Source of the DNA: Actinomycetota bacterium
GTDB lineage: Bacteria; Actinomycetota; Thermoleophilia; Gaiellales; F1-60-MAGs149
Assembly: GCA_026392355.1 (NCBI GenBank)
Contig: JAPLCF010000032.1
Coordinates: 62,001 to 126,000, forward strand
Length of the DNA stretch: 64,000 bases
Direction of reading: 5' to 3'
Part shown: positions 18,301-24,944 of the stretch, piece by piece
How positions within the stretch are numbered: the stretch's first letter is position 1
Layout: the number at the start of each line of letters is the position of its first letter
The notes under the pieces: generated by a model
Told to the model about the DNA's origin: nothing
The model's input: only the letters and a program-made list of their open reading frames with translations
Database searches by the model: none
Program-made: the position numbers and the translations under genes

Positions 18301-19448
18301 CCGGTGTTGGAGAACGACGCGCGGGCGTCGGTGCTGCCGGTCGCGCCAACGGTGATGGCCTGCGGCGCGCGTGCCGGCGAGGCGTTGCAGGCATCGACAC
18401 CGTCGTTACCGGCGGCGACAGCGAACGTCACACCGTCGGAGATGCCCCGCTGCACCGCTGCATCCAGAGTCGAGGAGACGCCGCCACCAAGGCTCATGTT
18501 GGCGACGGCCGGAACGCCAGCAGCATGGTTGGCGACGACCCAATCGACACCGGTGATGACGCCGCTCGTGCTGCCGGAGCCGCTGCAGCTGAGCACGCGG
18601 ACGGGCACGAGGCTGACGCCCTTGGCGACGCCGTACGTACTACCACCGACCGTGCCGGCGACGTGCGTACCGTGGCCGTTGCAGTCAGACGAGCCGTTGC
18701 CATCACCGATGGCGTCATAGCCGGTCAGCACACGACCACCGAACTGCGTGTGCGTGGCCAAGATGCCCGTGTCGATGATGTACGCGGTCACGCCAGCACC
18801 GGTCTGCGTGTACGTGTAGAGGTTGTCGAGCGGCAGCTGGCGCTGGTCGATGCGGTCCAGACCCCAGGTCGCGCCGGACTGTGTGGCCGAGATGCCGACG
18901 ACGCGATCGGGCTCGATGCGCACCACATCGGCGTCCTTGGCGAGCTGGGCGACCTGCGTCGTGCTGAGGTCGGCGGTGTAGCCGTTGATCGCGTGCGTGA
19001 AGATCGCCAGCGGGGTGGTGTTCGCGGCCGCGGCAAACGAGGCCGGTCGCGTGCCGTCGCGCAGCGTGATGATGAAACGGCCTGGGATCGCGGAGCCGAC
19101 CTTGGCCCCGGCCGGTACGACGCCGGCGCTCGTCGAGTCGAAGGCGCTGACCACGCGATCGCGCTCGACAATGAGCACTTGCGGGTCGTTGCGGAGACGG
19201 CGCACATCGGCGGCATCAAGCTCGGCGACGAAGCCATCGACACTGCTGCGGAAGACGTCGGAGACGGCGTTGTCGCGGCGCTGCTCAGCAGCAACCTTGG
19301 CGGTCACGTTCGTCCCGTCCTCGAGGATCACCACGTAGTCCTGCGCGGGCGCAGCGGTAGCCCCCGTGGCGAGCGCGCCCAGGCAGGCGCCAGCCGTCGC
19401 CAGAATGGCGAGGAAACGGAGCGAGTGGGTGACGGGGCGACGACGCAT
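15357..19448 (-). CDS. secreted double-headed subtilase: two S8 catalytic domains, two I9 prodomains, Fn3 and PPC-like modules
   Basis: 1363 residues. Order: signal peptide 1-33; I9 inhibitor-like domains at about 37-102 and 122-187; proteinase-K-like S8 domain 195-465 with D226, H259, N347 and S413; Fn3 about 478-566; two homologous beta-sandwich repeats at about 570-700 and 703-832, each with GEPxHGG and ASIWYRWTAPANGT; Fn3 about 838-925; second S8 domain about 935-1220 with D974, H1011, N1100 and S1165; then a Pro/Ala linker, Ig-like domain and basic tail. Both triads look intact, so the protein should have two active sites. A GAGG stretch lies about 9 bases before the ATG. Likely an extracellular scavenging or surface-remodelling protease. 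Confidence 0.9.
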   Translation of the reverse strand: MRRRPVTHSLRFLAILATAGACLGALATGATAAPAQDYVVILEDGTNVTAKVAAEQRRDNAVSDVFRSSVDGFVAELDAADVRRLRNDPQVLIVERDRVVSAFDSTSAGVVPAGAKVGSAIPGRFIITLRDGTRPASFAAAANTTPLAIFTHAINGYTADLSTTQVAQLAKDADVVRIEPDRVVGISATQSGATWGLDRIDQRQLPLDNLYTYTQTGAGVTAYIIDTGILATHTQFGGRVLTGYDAIGDGNGSSDCNGHGTHVAGTVGGSTYGVAKGVSLVPVRVLSCSGSGSTSGVITGVDWVVANHAAGVPAVANMSLGGGVSSTLDAAVQRGISDGVTFAVAAGNDGVDACNASPARAPQAITVGATGSTDARASFSNTGTCVDLFAPGLGITSSWWTSTTATSTISGTSMAAPHVAGAAALLLSAEPTASPATITSRLLANATPSVVTDARTGSPNLLLAAVALSPTPVTLPTAPRSLVATPANARVTLSFDVPADAGGAAISDYVIQRSVGGTWSTLVDGVSTLTSFEVTGLTNGTVYAFRVAAVNSAGQSPYSSSVSATPAAGLSNDDFQDAATIASTTVSTPGTTATATRQTGEPTHGGTGGAASIWYRWTAPANGTLVLTTQGSAFDTLLGVYTGTSVDALTTVAQNDDVASGTLWSKVTITVTRGTAYAIAIDGWGGARGATTLTTAFTAAPVLTNDNFADATALTGNTGTTSGSTASATREAGEPSHGGSGVAASIWYRWTAPANGTVTVTTQGSAFDTVLGAYTGSSIAGLTTIAQNDDAAGGTWSSVEFAVTRGTSYAIAIDGWSGARGATVLTHSFVETLPPSAPSAPLNVVGTPGNARIAIGWTAPAIGGGSAITRYTASATPGNAKCVTNGTRACTITGLTNGTAYTVTVTATNATGTSVASAPSAAITPTGRTRSPRAASWGLDRLDQRNLPLDGTMDPAAASATAANGAGVAAYVIDTGVRSDHEQFGGRVRTGFVSVNQGQDDGNGSEDCNGHGTHVSGTIGGADYGVAPEVDIVPVRVLNCGGSGYTSDVIAGLNWVAAAHPAGQLAVANMSLGGGYSAAINAAVQGVIDDGVIMVVAAGNSDVDACSASPASTPGAITVGATDQNDQRADFSNYGRCVDLFAPGTDITSAWASSSTATTTISGTSMASPHVAGAVALQLAATRSTSADVTSTAITTSASRNRVGGAGEGSPNRLLYIGTAVDTEAPEASPIAAPIAAPPVATPAATLSRLNVSFRAPRSTALRGTYILSGAASHDGTLRVTFVVRAKATAAAKTRKATTTVLTFSVRKGPFTISTAALPKGATLSIVYTPTNSAIAPIVTTPTVQRVIVGTQTQLAPKPVAKR

Positions 19449-19478
19449 GTGATGACCTCAGCGCGAATGATTTCCGGC

Positions 19479-19499
19479 ATTCACGGCGATTCCGTGAAT
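19479..19499. promoter_or_regulatory. inverted repeat ATTCACGG-N5-CCGTGAAT between divergent genes
   Basis: Perfect 8-bp arms with a 5-bp spacer, 31 bp upstream of the subtilase ATG and about 130 bp upstream of sufS. Length and position fit a dimeric repressor site, most likely for the protease. Binder unknown. Confidence 0.4.
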
Positions 19500-19625
19500 T
19501 CCATGTTGCGCATTCGTGAAGACGCTCCTGAGGCGGATTTCTGACGGTGCTGCGGGATCTCCCGCACCACGCCTTCGTGCACCCCGAAGCGTAGCGCCAA
19601 AAACCGCATGAACACTGGGTTCGGG

Positions 19626-19631
19626 TACCCT
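19626..19631 (+). promoter_or_regulatory. -10 box TACCCT upstream of sufS
   Basis: TACCCT ends 7 bp before GTG 19639 but only 1 bp before ATG 19633, which argues for the GTG as the start of a leaderless sufS message. Confidence 0.5.
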
Positions 19632-19638
19632 TATGTTC

Positions 19639-20895
19639 GTGAGCGTGACAGGGACCACAGCGCCGGGAATCGATCCGACACGAATCCGCGCCGATTTCCC
19701 GATCTTCGGGCGTCAGGTGCACGGCCAGGAGCTCGCCTACCTCGACTCCGCGTCGACCTCCCAGAAGCCGCAGGCGATGCTTGACGCCATGACCGGCTTC
19801 TACTCAACCAGCAACGCCAACGTGCATCGCGGCGTGTACACGCTCGGCATTGAGAGCACCGACGCGTTCGAGGCGGCACGCGATGCTGTCGCGCAGCTGA
19901 TCAACGCGCCATCGCGGCGCGAGGTGATCTTTACGCGCAACACGACCGAGGCGATCAACCTCGTGGCTAAGACCGTTGGGGCCGAGCGCTGCGGCCCGGG
20001 CGACGTGATTGTCAGCACCGTGCTCGAGCACCACGCGAACCTCGTGCCGTGGCAGGTGCTCGCGCAGCAGACCGGCGCCACGCTGCGCTTCCTCGACGTC
20101 GACGACCAGGGCAATCTGCAACTCGATGAGCTCGACGAGATCGCTGCGTCCGGCAACGTGCGCATCGTCGCGGTCACACACCAGTCGAACACGCTCGGCG
20201 TGCGGCCCCCCGTCGAGGCGCTTGTGCGCTGGGCACGTACGCAGGGAGCCCTCGTCGTGCTCGATGCGGCGCAGACGGTGCCGAATCGCCCCGTTGATGT
20301 GCAGGCGCTCGATGTCGACTTCCTCGCCTTCTCGGGGCACAAGACGCTCGCGCCGACCGGGATCGGCGTGCTGTGGGGGCGCGAGGAGATCCTCGCCGCC
20401 ACACAGCCGTTCCTGACCGGGGGCGAGATGATCCGCTCGGTGGCGCTCGACCGCACCTCATGGAACACGCTGCCCTGGAAGTTCGAGGCGGGTACGCCCG
20501 CGTATGCGGAGGCGGTCGGTCTCCACGCCGCGATCGACTACCTGCAGGCCGTCGGGCTCGACGCGATCGACGCTCACGAGCACGCGATCACCGAGTACGC
20601 GCTGGGTCGTCTGGGCGAGGTGCCGGGGTTGGGCATTGTGGGACCGCCGGATGCCGCTTCGCGTGGCGGCGTCGTGTCGTTCGTGCTCGACGACGTGCAT
20701 CCGCACGACATCGCCGAAATTCTCGATCGCCACGCCGTCTGCGTGCGCGCCGGGCACCACTGCACGCAGCCGCTGATGCAGCGGCTCGGCCACTCGGCCA
20801 CGGTGCGCGCCTCGTTCTATCTGTACACGACGACCGACGAGGTGGACCGGCTCGCGGCCGGCCTCCACGACGTCCGCAAGGTGATGGGAGTCTGA
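19639..20895 (+). CDS. sufS: cysteine desulfurase SufS
   Basis: 418 residues from this GTG (420 from the ATG at 19633). It is a group II cysteine desulfurase. The PLP lysine is in SGHKTLAPTG (K237 in the longer numbering), preceded by the PLP-ring histidine motif LEHHANLVPW, and the persulfide-forming cysteine is C377 in RAGHHCTQPLM. It takes sulfur from cysteine and passes it to SufU for SufBCD. The gene lies two bases from sufU and is separated from sufCBD by about 8 kb of unrelated genes. GTG is preferred because the -10 box almost abuts the ATG. Confidence 0.95.
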   Translation: MSVTGTTAPGIDPTRIRADFPIFGRQVHGQELAYLDSASTSQKPQAMLDAMTGFYSTSNANVHRGVYTLGIESTDAFEAARDAVAQLINAPSRREVIFTRNTTEAINLVAKTVGAERCGPGDVIVSTVLEHHANLVPWQVLAQQTGATLRFLDVDDQGNLQLDELDEIAASGNVRIVAVTHQSNTLGVRPPVEALVRWARTQGALVVLDAAQTVPNRPVDVQALDVDFLAFSGHKTLAPTGIGVLWGREEILAATQPFLTGGEMIRSVALDRTSWNTLPWKFEAGTPAYAEAVGLHAAIDYLQAVGLDAIDAHEHAITEYALGRLGEVPGLGIVGPPDAASRGGVVSFVLDDVHPHDIAEILDRHAVCVRAGHHCTQPLMQRLGHSATVRASFYLYTTTDEVDRLAAGLHDVRKVMGV

Positions 20896-20896
20896 C

Positions 20897-21322
20897 GTGG
20901 ACGACGAGCTCTACCGCGAGAACCTGATGGACCACTATCGGCATCCGCGCAATCACGGCACGCTGGAGCACCCAGACTGCGAGGCGGAAGGAAAGAACCC
21001 GCTCTGCGGTGATGAGGTCGAGATCGATGTCGAGGTTGCAGACGGGAAGATCGCGGCGATCCGTTTCTCTGGCAACGGCTGTGCGGTCTCCCAGGCGGCG
21101 ACCTCGATGCTGACGGAGCTCGTCGAGGGGCTGCCAGTGGAGGAGGCTGCGGCGCTGCCGTCGCAGGCGATCATCGACGAGCTCGGCATCCCGCTCTCGG
21201 CCATGCGCGTGAAGTGCGCGGTGCTCGGGCTTGGCACGCTCAAGGTGGCACTGCACCGAGGCGCAGGCACGCCGTTGCCCGCCGAGTGGGGCGCAGACGA
21301 CGACGAGCTCGTCTGGGGTTAG
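20897..21322 (+). CDS. sufU: Fe-S assembly sulfur-transfer protein SufU
   Basis: 141 residues. Zinc/sulfur site residues C37, D39, C62 and C107 occur in the SufU motifs NPLCGDE, GNGCAVSQAATS and RVKCAVLG. SufU is the zinc-dependent sulfurtransferase that accepts persulfide sulfur from SufS in Gram-positive bacteria. The usual insertion between the second and third Cys that separates SufU from IscU is present. GTG start one base after the sufS stop. The TAG stop shares bases with the TAA stop of the convergent PucR gene (TTAG). Confidence 0.94.
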   Translation: MDDELYRENLMDHYRHPRNHGTLEHPDCEAEGKNPLCGDEVEIDVEVADGKIAAIRFSGNGCAVSQAATSMLTELVEGLPVEEAAALPSQAIIDELGIPLSAMRVKCAVLGLGTLKVALHRGAGTPLPAEWGADDDELVWG

Positions 21323-22329
21323 GCGGTTGGGACGTCGCCGAGCAGGCGCGCCCCACGCACGGCGAGCTCGAGGCGAAAGCGATCGTCGGCATGCTGGAGA
21401 TCCAGCGACGTCAGCTTGGCGATGCGCGCCAATCGGTAGCGCACGGTGCGCTCGTGCACGTCGAGGACGCGCGCCGTTGCTGCCACGCTGAGACCCTCCT
21501 GCAACCAGACCGATGCCGTCTCGATGTACTGCGGGCCGCCATTGCGCGTGGAGCGTAGGGGCGTGAGGGTGGCATCGACGAGCTCGCGCAGCGTCACCTG
21601 GTCTTGGCCGATCAGCGCTTCGGGCAGCACGTCGCCGTACGGAACGATGCCGCGCAGGCCAAGCCGGCGCGCCATGTTGAGCGCGCGCTTGGCGTCGGCA
21701 TACGACGCGCGGATGCCGGGAATGCCTAGACCGGGCCGGCCGAGGCCGGCCGTCTCAGGTCCGCGCGGTACGCGTCCGCCGATGATCGCCACGATGCGGC
21801 CGCGCTGCGGTGCCGCCAGTGCACCGGCGTCGTCGAGGCGATCAAGGACGACCTCGCTCACCTCGCTGACGAGGAGCACGCTGCGGCGCCCCGTCAGCTC
21901 GATGCCGATGCGCGAGGCAAGCTCCTGCACCTGCTCCGGCGGCTGATCCGACAGCAGCGCTTCGATGAGCAGTGCGCGCTGGCGCTCAGCCTGACGGATC
22001 GACTCCGCCTGCCCGTCGGCATAGCCCGCGCAAAGCGCACGCGTGCCGTCGGCAATCAGGCGGAGGTGCCCGGCAGGCGTGCGGCTCTCGGTGGCAAGCG
22101 TGGCCGCGCCCACAGCCATCCACGCGTCAATCACCGTGGTGAGCGGTACGTCAGCGACACGGGCGCGTCCTGCGCTGGTCGCCAGACGCGTGCGTGATGC
22201 GCTCGCGATGCGTTCGCCGGAACGCGACAGGATCTGCACCCAGGCCTCGATGTCGAGACCGCCGGCGCGCGGGTCGTCGAGCTGCGCGAGGATCGTCGCG
22301 CGCATGTCGAGGGGGGTCGTCTTGGCCAC
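21319..22329 (-). CDS. PucR/CdaR-type transcriptional regulator
   Basis: 336 residues. The last 60 hold the PucR helix-turn-helix: ETASVWLQEGLSVAATARVL, then DVHERTVRYRLARIAKL. The middle section has the GGDEF-like CdaR fold pattern (RRSVLLVSEV ... RASYADAKRALNMARRLGL), and the N-terminal third is helical. PucR regulators control purine, amino-acid or gluconate catabolism in other bacteria; no catabolic operon is adjacent here, so its target is unknown. GTG start at 22327-22329 with a TAACGT box six bases upstream. Confidence 0.85.
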   Translation of the reverse strand: MAKTTPLDMRATILAQLDDPRAGGLDIEAWVQILSRSGERIASASRTRLATSAGRARVADVPLTTVIDAWMAVGAATLATESRTPAGHLRLIADGTRALCAGYADGQAESIRQAERQRALLIEALLSDQPPEQVQELASRIGIELTGRRSVLLVSEVSEVVLDRLDDAGALAAPQRGRIVAIIGGRVPRGPETAGLGRPGLGIPGIRASYADAKRALNMARRLGLRGIVPYGDVLPEALIGQDQVTLRELVDATLTPLRSTRNGGPQYIETASVWLQEGLSVAATARVLDVHERTVRYRLARIAKLTSLDLQHADDRFRLELAVRGARLLGDVPTA

Positions 22330-22335
22330 GGCGGA

Positions 22336-22341
22336 ACGTTA
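22336..22341 (-). promoter_or_regulatory. -10 box TAACGT of a probable leaderless promoter
   Basis: TAACGT, 6 bp, then the GTG at 22329 of the PucR-type regulator. Confidence 0.55.
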
Positions 22342-22361
22342 CCGGTTTCCGGCAAAGAGCG

Positions 22362-24053
22362 TCAGCCGCTGCTCACCTGGGCGCGGACGGCTGCCGGGTC
22401 GAAATACCAGCGCACCACCCCGCCGACTTCGGAGCGCACGCCTCCCGTCTCGCGGAGGAACTGGGCCCAAGGCCCGGGCGCGCGAGCATCGACAAGCACC
22501 CAAGTCGTGCCGGTAAACGCGAGGTAGCGCAGCAGTTCCTGCCGCGGGTTCGCGGGCAGCTGGTCGTTGTAGAAGCCGTAGACGACGGGGTACGGCATGT
22601 ACTCGGCGGGGACTGCCGCTGCGCTGTACCCGCCCGCCATGCGATACCGCATCTTCGCCAAGGCCTGCCAGTACATGCCGTCGCCGCGGAACGAGTACGG
22701 CAGGATCAGCACGACCGCGTCATCCGGAATCTCTGCCGTGGCCTCCGCCGATGTGATGCCCGGCGGCGTGTGAAGCTCGGTGCGCCACACGTCGGCGCGC
22801 GGCACGGGGAGCAGACAGATCAGTGCAACCACGGCCACGATCAGACGGAGGGCCATCACCGCTGGCTCCTCGCGCTCGCGGGGTACGACGAACAACGCGA
22901 CGAGGACGGCAATGCCGAGCCAGGCAAAGACGACGATGCGCGTCGGCAGCGCGAGCTTGATCAGTGGCAGGTGTGTCACCAGCTGCCACGGCATCACGCT
23001 GTGCTGATCGCCGCTGATCGTGAGGTGTGCCCCCAGGGCGAGCACGATCGAGAGCAGCACGCCGAACGCGATCACCCACACCCAACGCTCACGACGCCAG
23101 CGGATCAGCCCGCCGAGCGCGGCAATGATCAGCACAGGTCCCAGGTAGCCGAGCTGCTCGGTGAGATTGCCGACGAACTGGAGCGAGTCGCCCTGGAAGC
23201 GCTGGCCGCCCGCCCACGTCACGATCGTCGGCACGATCAGGTTCTTCAGGTCAAGGGGATACAGGTCGGGTCGAATGCGGTCGTCGATCGGGTTCGGATG
23301 CAACAGCGCCGCCACGAGCAAGGGTGAGACAACCGCGAGAGCAATCGCGTATCCACCAGCGAGCCACGGTGCTGCCTGGACGATGCGACGGCGCACGTCA
23401 GTCGGACCCAGCGCGAGGGCAGCCAGCAGCGTGAGGACACCGACGAGCGTCGCGGTCGCGGCGACCTCCGTGAACGTCAGGAACTGCATGGCGATGAGTG
23501 CCGCCAGCAGGAGCATGCCGCGCCGTGGACGGACGGAACGCTCGATCAAGCGGATCACCACGAGCACGATCAGGGGCAGCGCCCAGACCAGCGCCAGGTT
23601 CACATGATTGAGGGTCTGGCCGAGCATGTACGACGAGAAGCCGAAGGCCCACCCGCCGATGATCGCGGCCAGTGTGCTGCGCGTGATGTGGCGGCAGAGC
23701 ATGTACGCACCCCAAGCCGCCAGCGCCGGGGCGGCGATCGCCAACAGGTTGTAGGAGGCGAGCGGACCAGCGAGCGCGGTTAGCGGCGACAGCAGGATCG
23801 CCGGGCCGGGAATCGTCGTCGCCCACGCCAGGTTGAACCCCTGCGGCGCATCGATGCGGTCGGTCAGGAACGGCGCCTGGTTGCCGGCCAGCGTCTCGAG
23901 CCAGTGCACGAGCGACCAGGCGAAGAACCCCTGGTCTCCACCAAAGCTGCCGACGACGGCGTCCTCGGGTGCGCGCAACCAGAAGCGCCCGATCAGGACG
24001 ACGGAGGCCGCGGCATAGCCGAGCAGCACCCAGAGCGGCTCAAGGCGTCGCAT
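22362..24053 (-). CDS. polytopic membrane protein, GT-C glycosyltransferase-like
   Basis: 563 residues with about eleven hydrophobic segments from residue 7 to 430 and a soluble C-terminal domain after about 440. An acidic first extracytoplasmic loop (GSFGGDQGFFAWSLVHWLETL) follows the first helix, as in GT-C enzymes that use polyprenyl-phosphate sugars. The C-terminal domain (IPDDAVVLILPYSFRGDGMYWQ ... GTTWVLVDARAPG) resembles the periplasmic domains of these proteins. Donor and acceptor are unknown. It stands alone on the minus strand, followed by the PucR gene. Confidence 0.55.
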   Translation of the reverse strand: MRRLEPLWVLLGYAAASVVLIGRFWLRAPEDAVVGSFGGDQGFFAWSLVHWLETLAGNQAPFLTDRIDAPQGFNLAWATTIPGPAILLSPLTALAGPLASYNLLAIAAPALAAWGAYMLCRHITRSTLAAIIGGWAFGFSSYMLGQTLNHVNLALVWALPLIVLVVIRLIERSVRPRRGMLLLAALIAMQFLTFTEVAATATLVGVLTLLAALALGPTDVRRRIVQAAPWLAGGYAIALAVVSPLLVAALLHPNPIDDRIRPDLYPLDLKNLIVPTIVTWAGGQRFQGDSLQFVGNLTEQLGYLGPVLIIAALGGLIRWRRERWVWVIAFGVLLSIVLALGAHLTISGDQHSVMPWQLVTHLPLIKLALPTRIVVFAWLGIAVLVALFVVPREREEPAVMALRLIVAVVALICLLPVPRADVWRTELHTPPGITSAEATAEIPDDAVVLILPYSFRGDGMYWQALAKMRYRMAGGYSAAAVPAEYMPYPVVYGFYNDQLPANPRQELLRYLAFTGTTWVLVDARAPGPWAQFLRETGGVRSEVGGVVRWYFDPAAVRAQVSSG

Positions 24054-24065
24054 GCAGCGGAGTGT

Positions 24066-24107
24066 ATGAAAAAAGCAGAGAGCCGGGCGGTTTCCCGCCC
24101 GGCTCTC
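24066..24107 (-). terminator. strong intrinsic terminator (minus strand)
   Basis: 13-bp perfect GC-rich stem (24078-24090 with 24095-24107), TTTC loop as written on the plus strand, followed on the minus strand by six T residues (24069-24074). It is the only textbook Rho-independent terminator I see in the window. It would end transcripts from dcd or from an RNA encoded between dcd and this point. Confidence 0.85.
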
Positions 24108-24316
24108 CGGGTCGAACGCTGGTATTACGCAAGATGCGCTGCGGCGATAAGCCGCGGCCCCAACGCGGGCTAGGCGATTCCCTGTCGGTCCAGGGGCGCG
24201 CCCTTACGTGCGCCGACCTCCACTTGCCGTGCAGTTGCTATTCAGAACGGACCACCTCCTCTCCGCGGTGGCCCGAAGGTACCACTCGGAGGCGACCCTC
24301 GCCACACCGATTTCCG
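24108..24316 (-). ncRNA. possible structured RNA or long dcd 3' UTR
   Basis: A 209-bp stretch with no credible reading frame lies between the dcd stop and a strong terminator. Read on the minus strand it folds into several GC hairpins, for example CTCCG-a-GTGG with CCAC-cg-CGGAG near its start and GTCGG with CCGAC further on. I tested it by eye against tRNA, tmRNA, SRP RNA, RNase P RNA, 6S RNA and T-box consensus elements and found no convincing match. It may be an independent small RNA or a regulated 3' UTR. Confidence 0.35.
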
Positions 24317-24880
24317 TTACTGGAAGTTTTTCCAGTACGCGCTTGGCGTGGGCCCGACCTGGCCTTGGTACTTCGACCCGAGCGCGCCCGAGCCATACGG
24401 CTTCTCGGCGGGCTGATCGAGGTTCATGAACGACATCTGGCCGATCTTCATGTCGGGGTAGAGCGTGATCGGCAGATTCGCGACGTTGGCCAGCTCGAGC
24501 GTGACGTGGCCATCGAAGCCGGGGTCGATGAAGCCCGCCGTCGAGTGGACCTGCAGGCCCAGGCGCCCAAGCGAGCTCTTGCCCTCGAGGCGCGAGACGA
24601 TGTCGTCACCGAGCGTGACGCGCTCCAGCGTGGCGCCGAGCACGAACTCGCCAGGGTGCAGAATGAACGGCCCGCCGTCGGTGATCTCGATCAGCTCGGT
24701 CAGCTCGGCCTGCTCTTGCTTGACGTCAATATGCCCGTAGCGGCTGTTCTTGAAGACACGGAAGCGGCGATCGCAGCGCACATCGATCGAGGCAGGCTGG
24801 ATCAGCCCCTCGTCGAGGGGATCGAGCGTGATGCGACCGGCTTCGATCGCTGTGCGGATGCCGCGGTCGGACAGAACCAT
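24317..24880 (-). CDS. dcd: dCTP deaminase (possibly bifunctional dCTP deaminase/dUTPase)
   Basis: 187 residues from the ATG at 24878-24880, typical of Dcd. The trimeric beta-fold motifs are [14 protein letters not shown] at 28-40, [11 protein letters not shown] at 99-109, and [19 protein letters not shown] at 112-130 with catalytic E129. The enzyme converts dCTP to dUTP for thymidylate synthesis; in actinobacteria it often also releases pyrophosphate to give dUMP, which I cannot settle from sequence. The frame is open farther upstream, but the family begins at [10 protein letters not shown] perfect 12-bp palindrome TGCTGCGCAGCA abuts the start. Confidence 0.93.
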   Translation of the reverse strand: MVLSDRGIRTAIEAGRITLDPLDEGLIQPASIDVRCDRRFRVFKNSRYGHIDVKQEQAELTELIEITDGGPFILHPGEFVLGATLERVTLGDDIVSRLEGKSSLGRLGLQVHSTAGFIDPGFDGHVTLELANVANLPITLYPDMKIGQMSFMNLDQPAEKPYGSGALGSKYQGQVGPTPSAYWKNFQ

Positions 24881-24932
24881 TGCTGCGCAGCATTGCAGGC
24901 GAGGGGGACGTGCGAGGCGGCGCCATCGCGGG

Positions 24933-24938
24933 TACGCT
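24933..24938 (+). promoter_or_regulatory. -10 box TACGCT of a probable leaderless promoter
   Basis: TACGCT, 6 bp, then GTG 24945. The box also fixes the start of the pseudokinase gene, whose frame is open 195 bases upstream. Confidence 0.6.
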
Positions 24939-24944
24939 GCGGGC

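Noticed and set aside
24240-24300. T-box-like TGGTACC on the minus strand behind dcd
   Set aside because: The TGGTACC is followed by TTCGG, not the RCG of the T-box consensus, lies at the wrong end of the region and precedes no tRNA-synthetase gene.
24060-24320. tRNA, tmRNA, SRP RNA or RNase P RNA in the gene-free stretch
   Set aside because: A GTTCGA-like string at about 24110 has no matching T-stem, and the conserved cores of the other RNAs are absent on both strands.
24881-24892. 12-bp palindrome TGCTGCGCAGCA next to the dcd start
   Set aside because: Short GC palindromes are frequent at this composition and no second copy or promoter alignment supports an operator.
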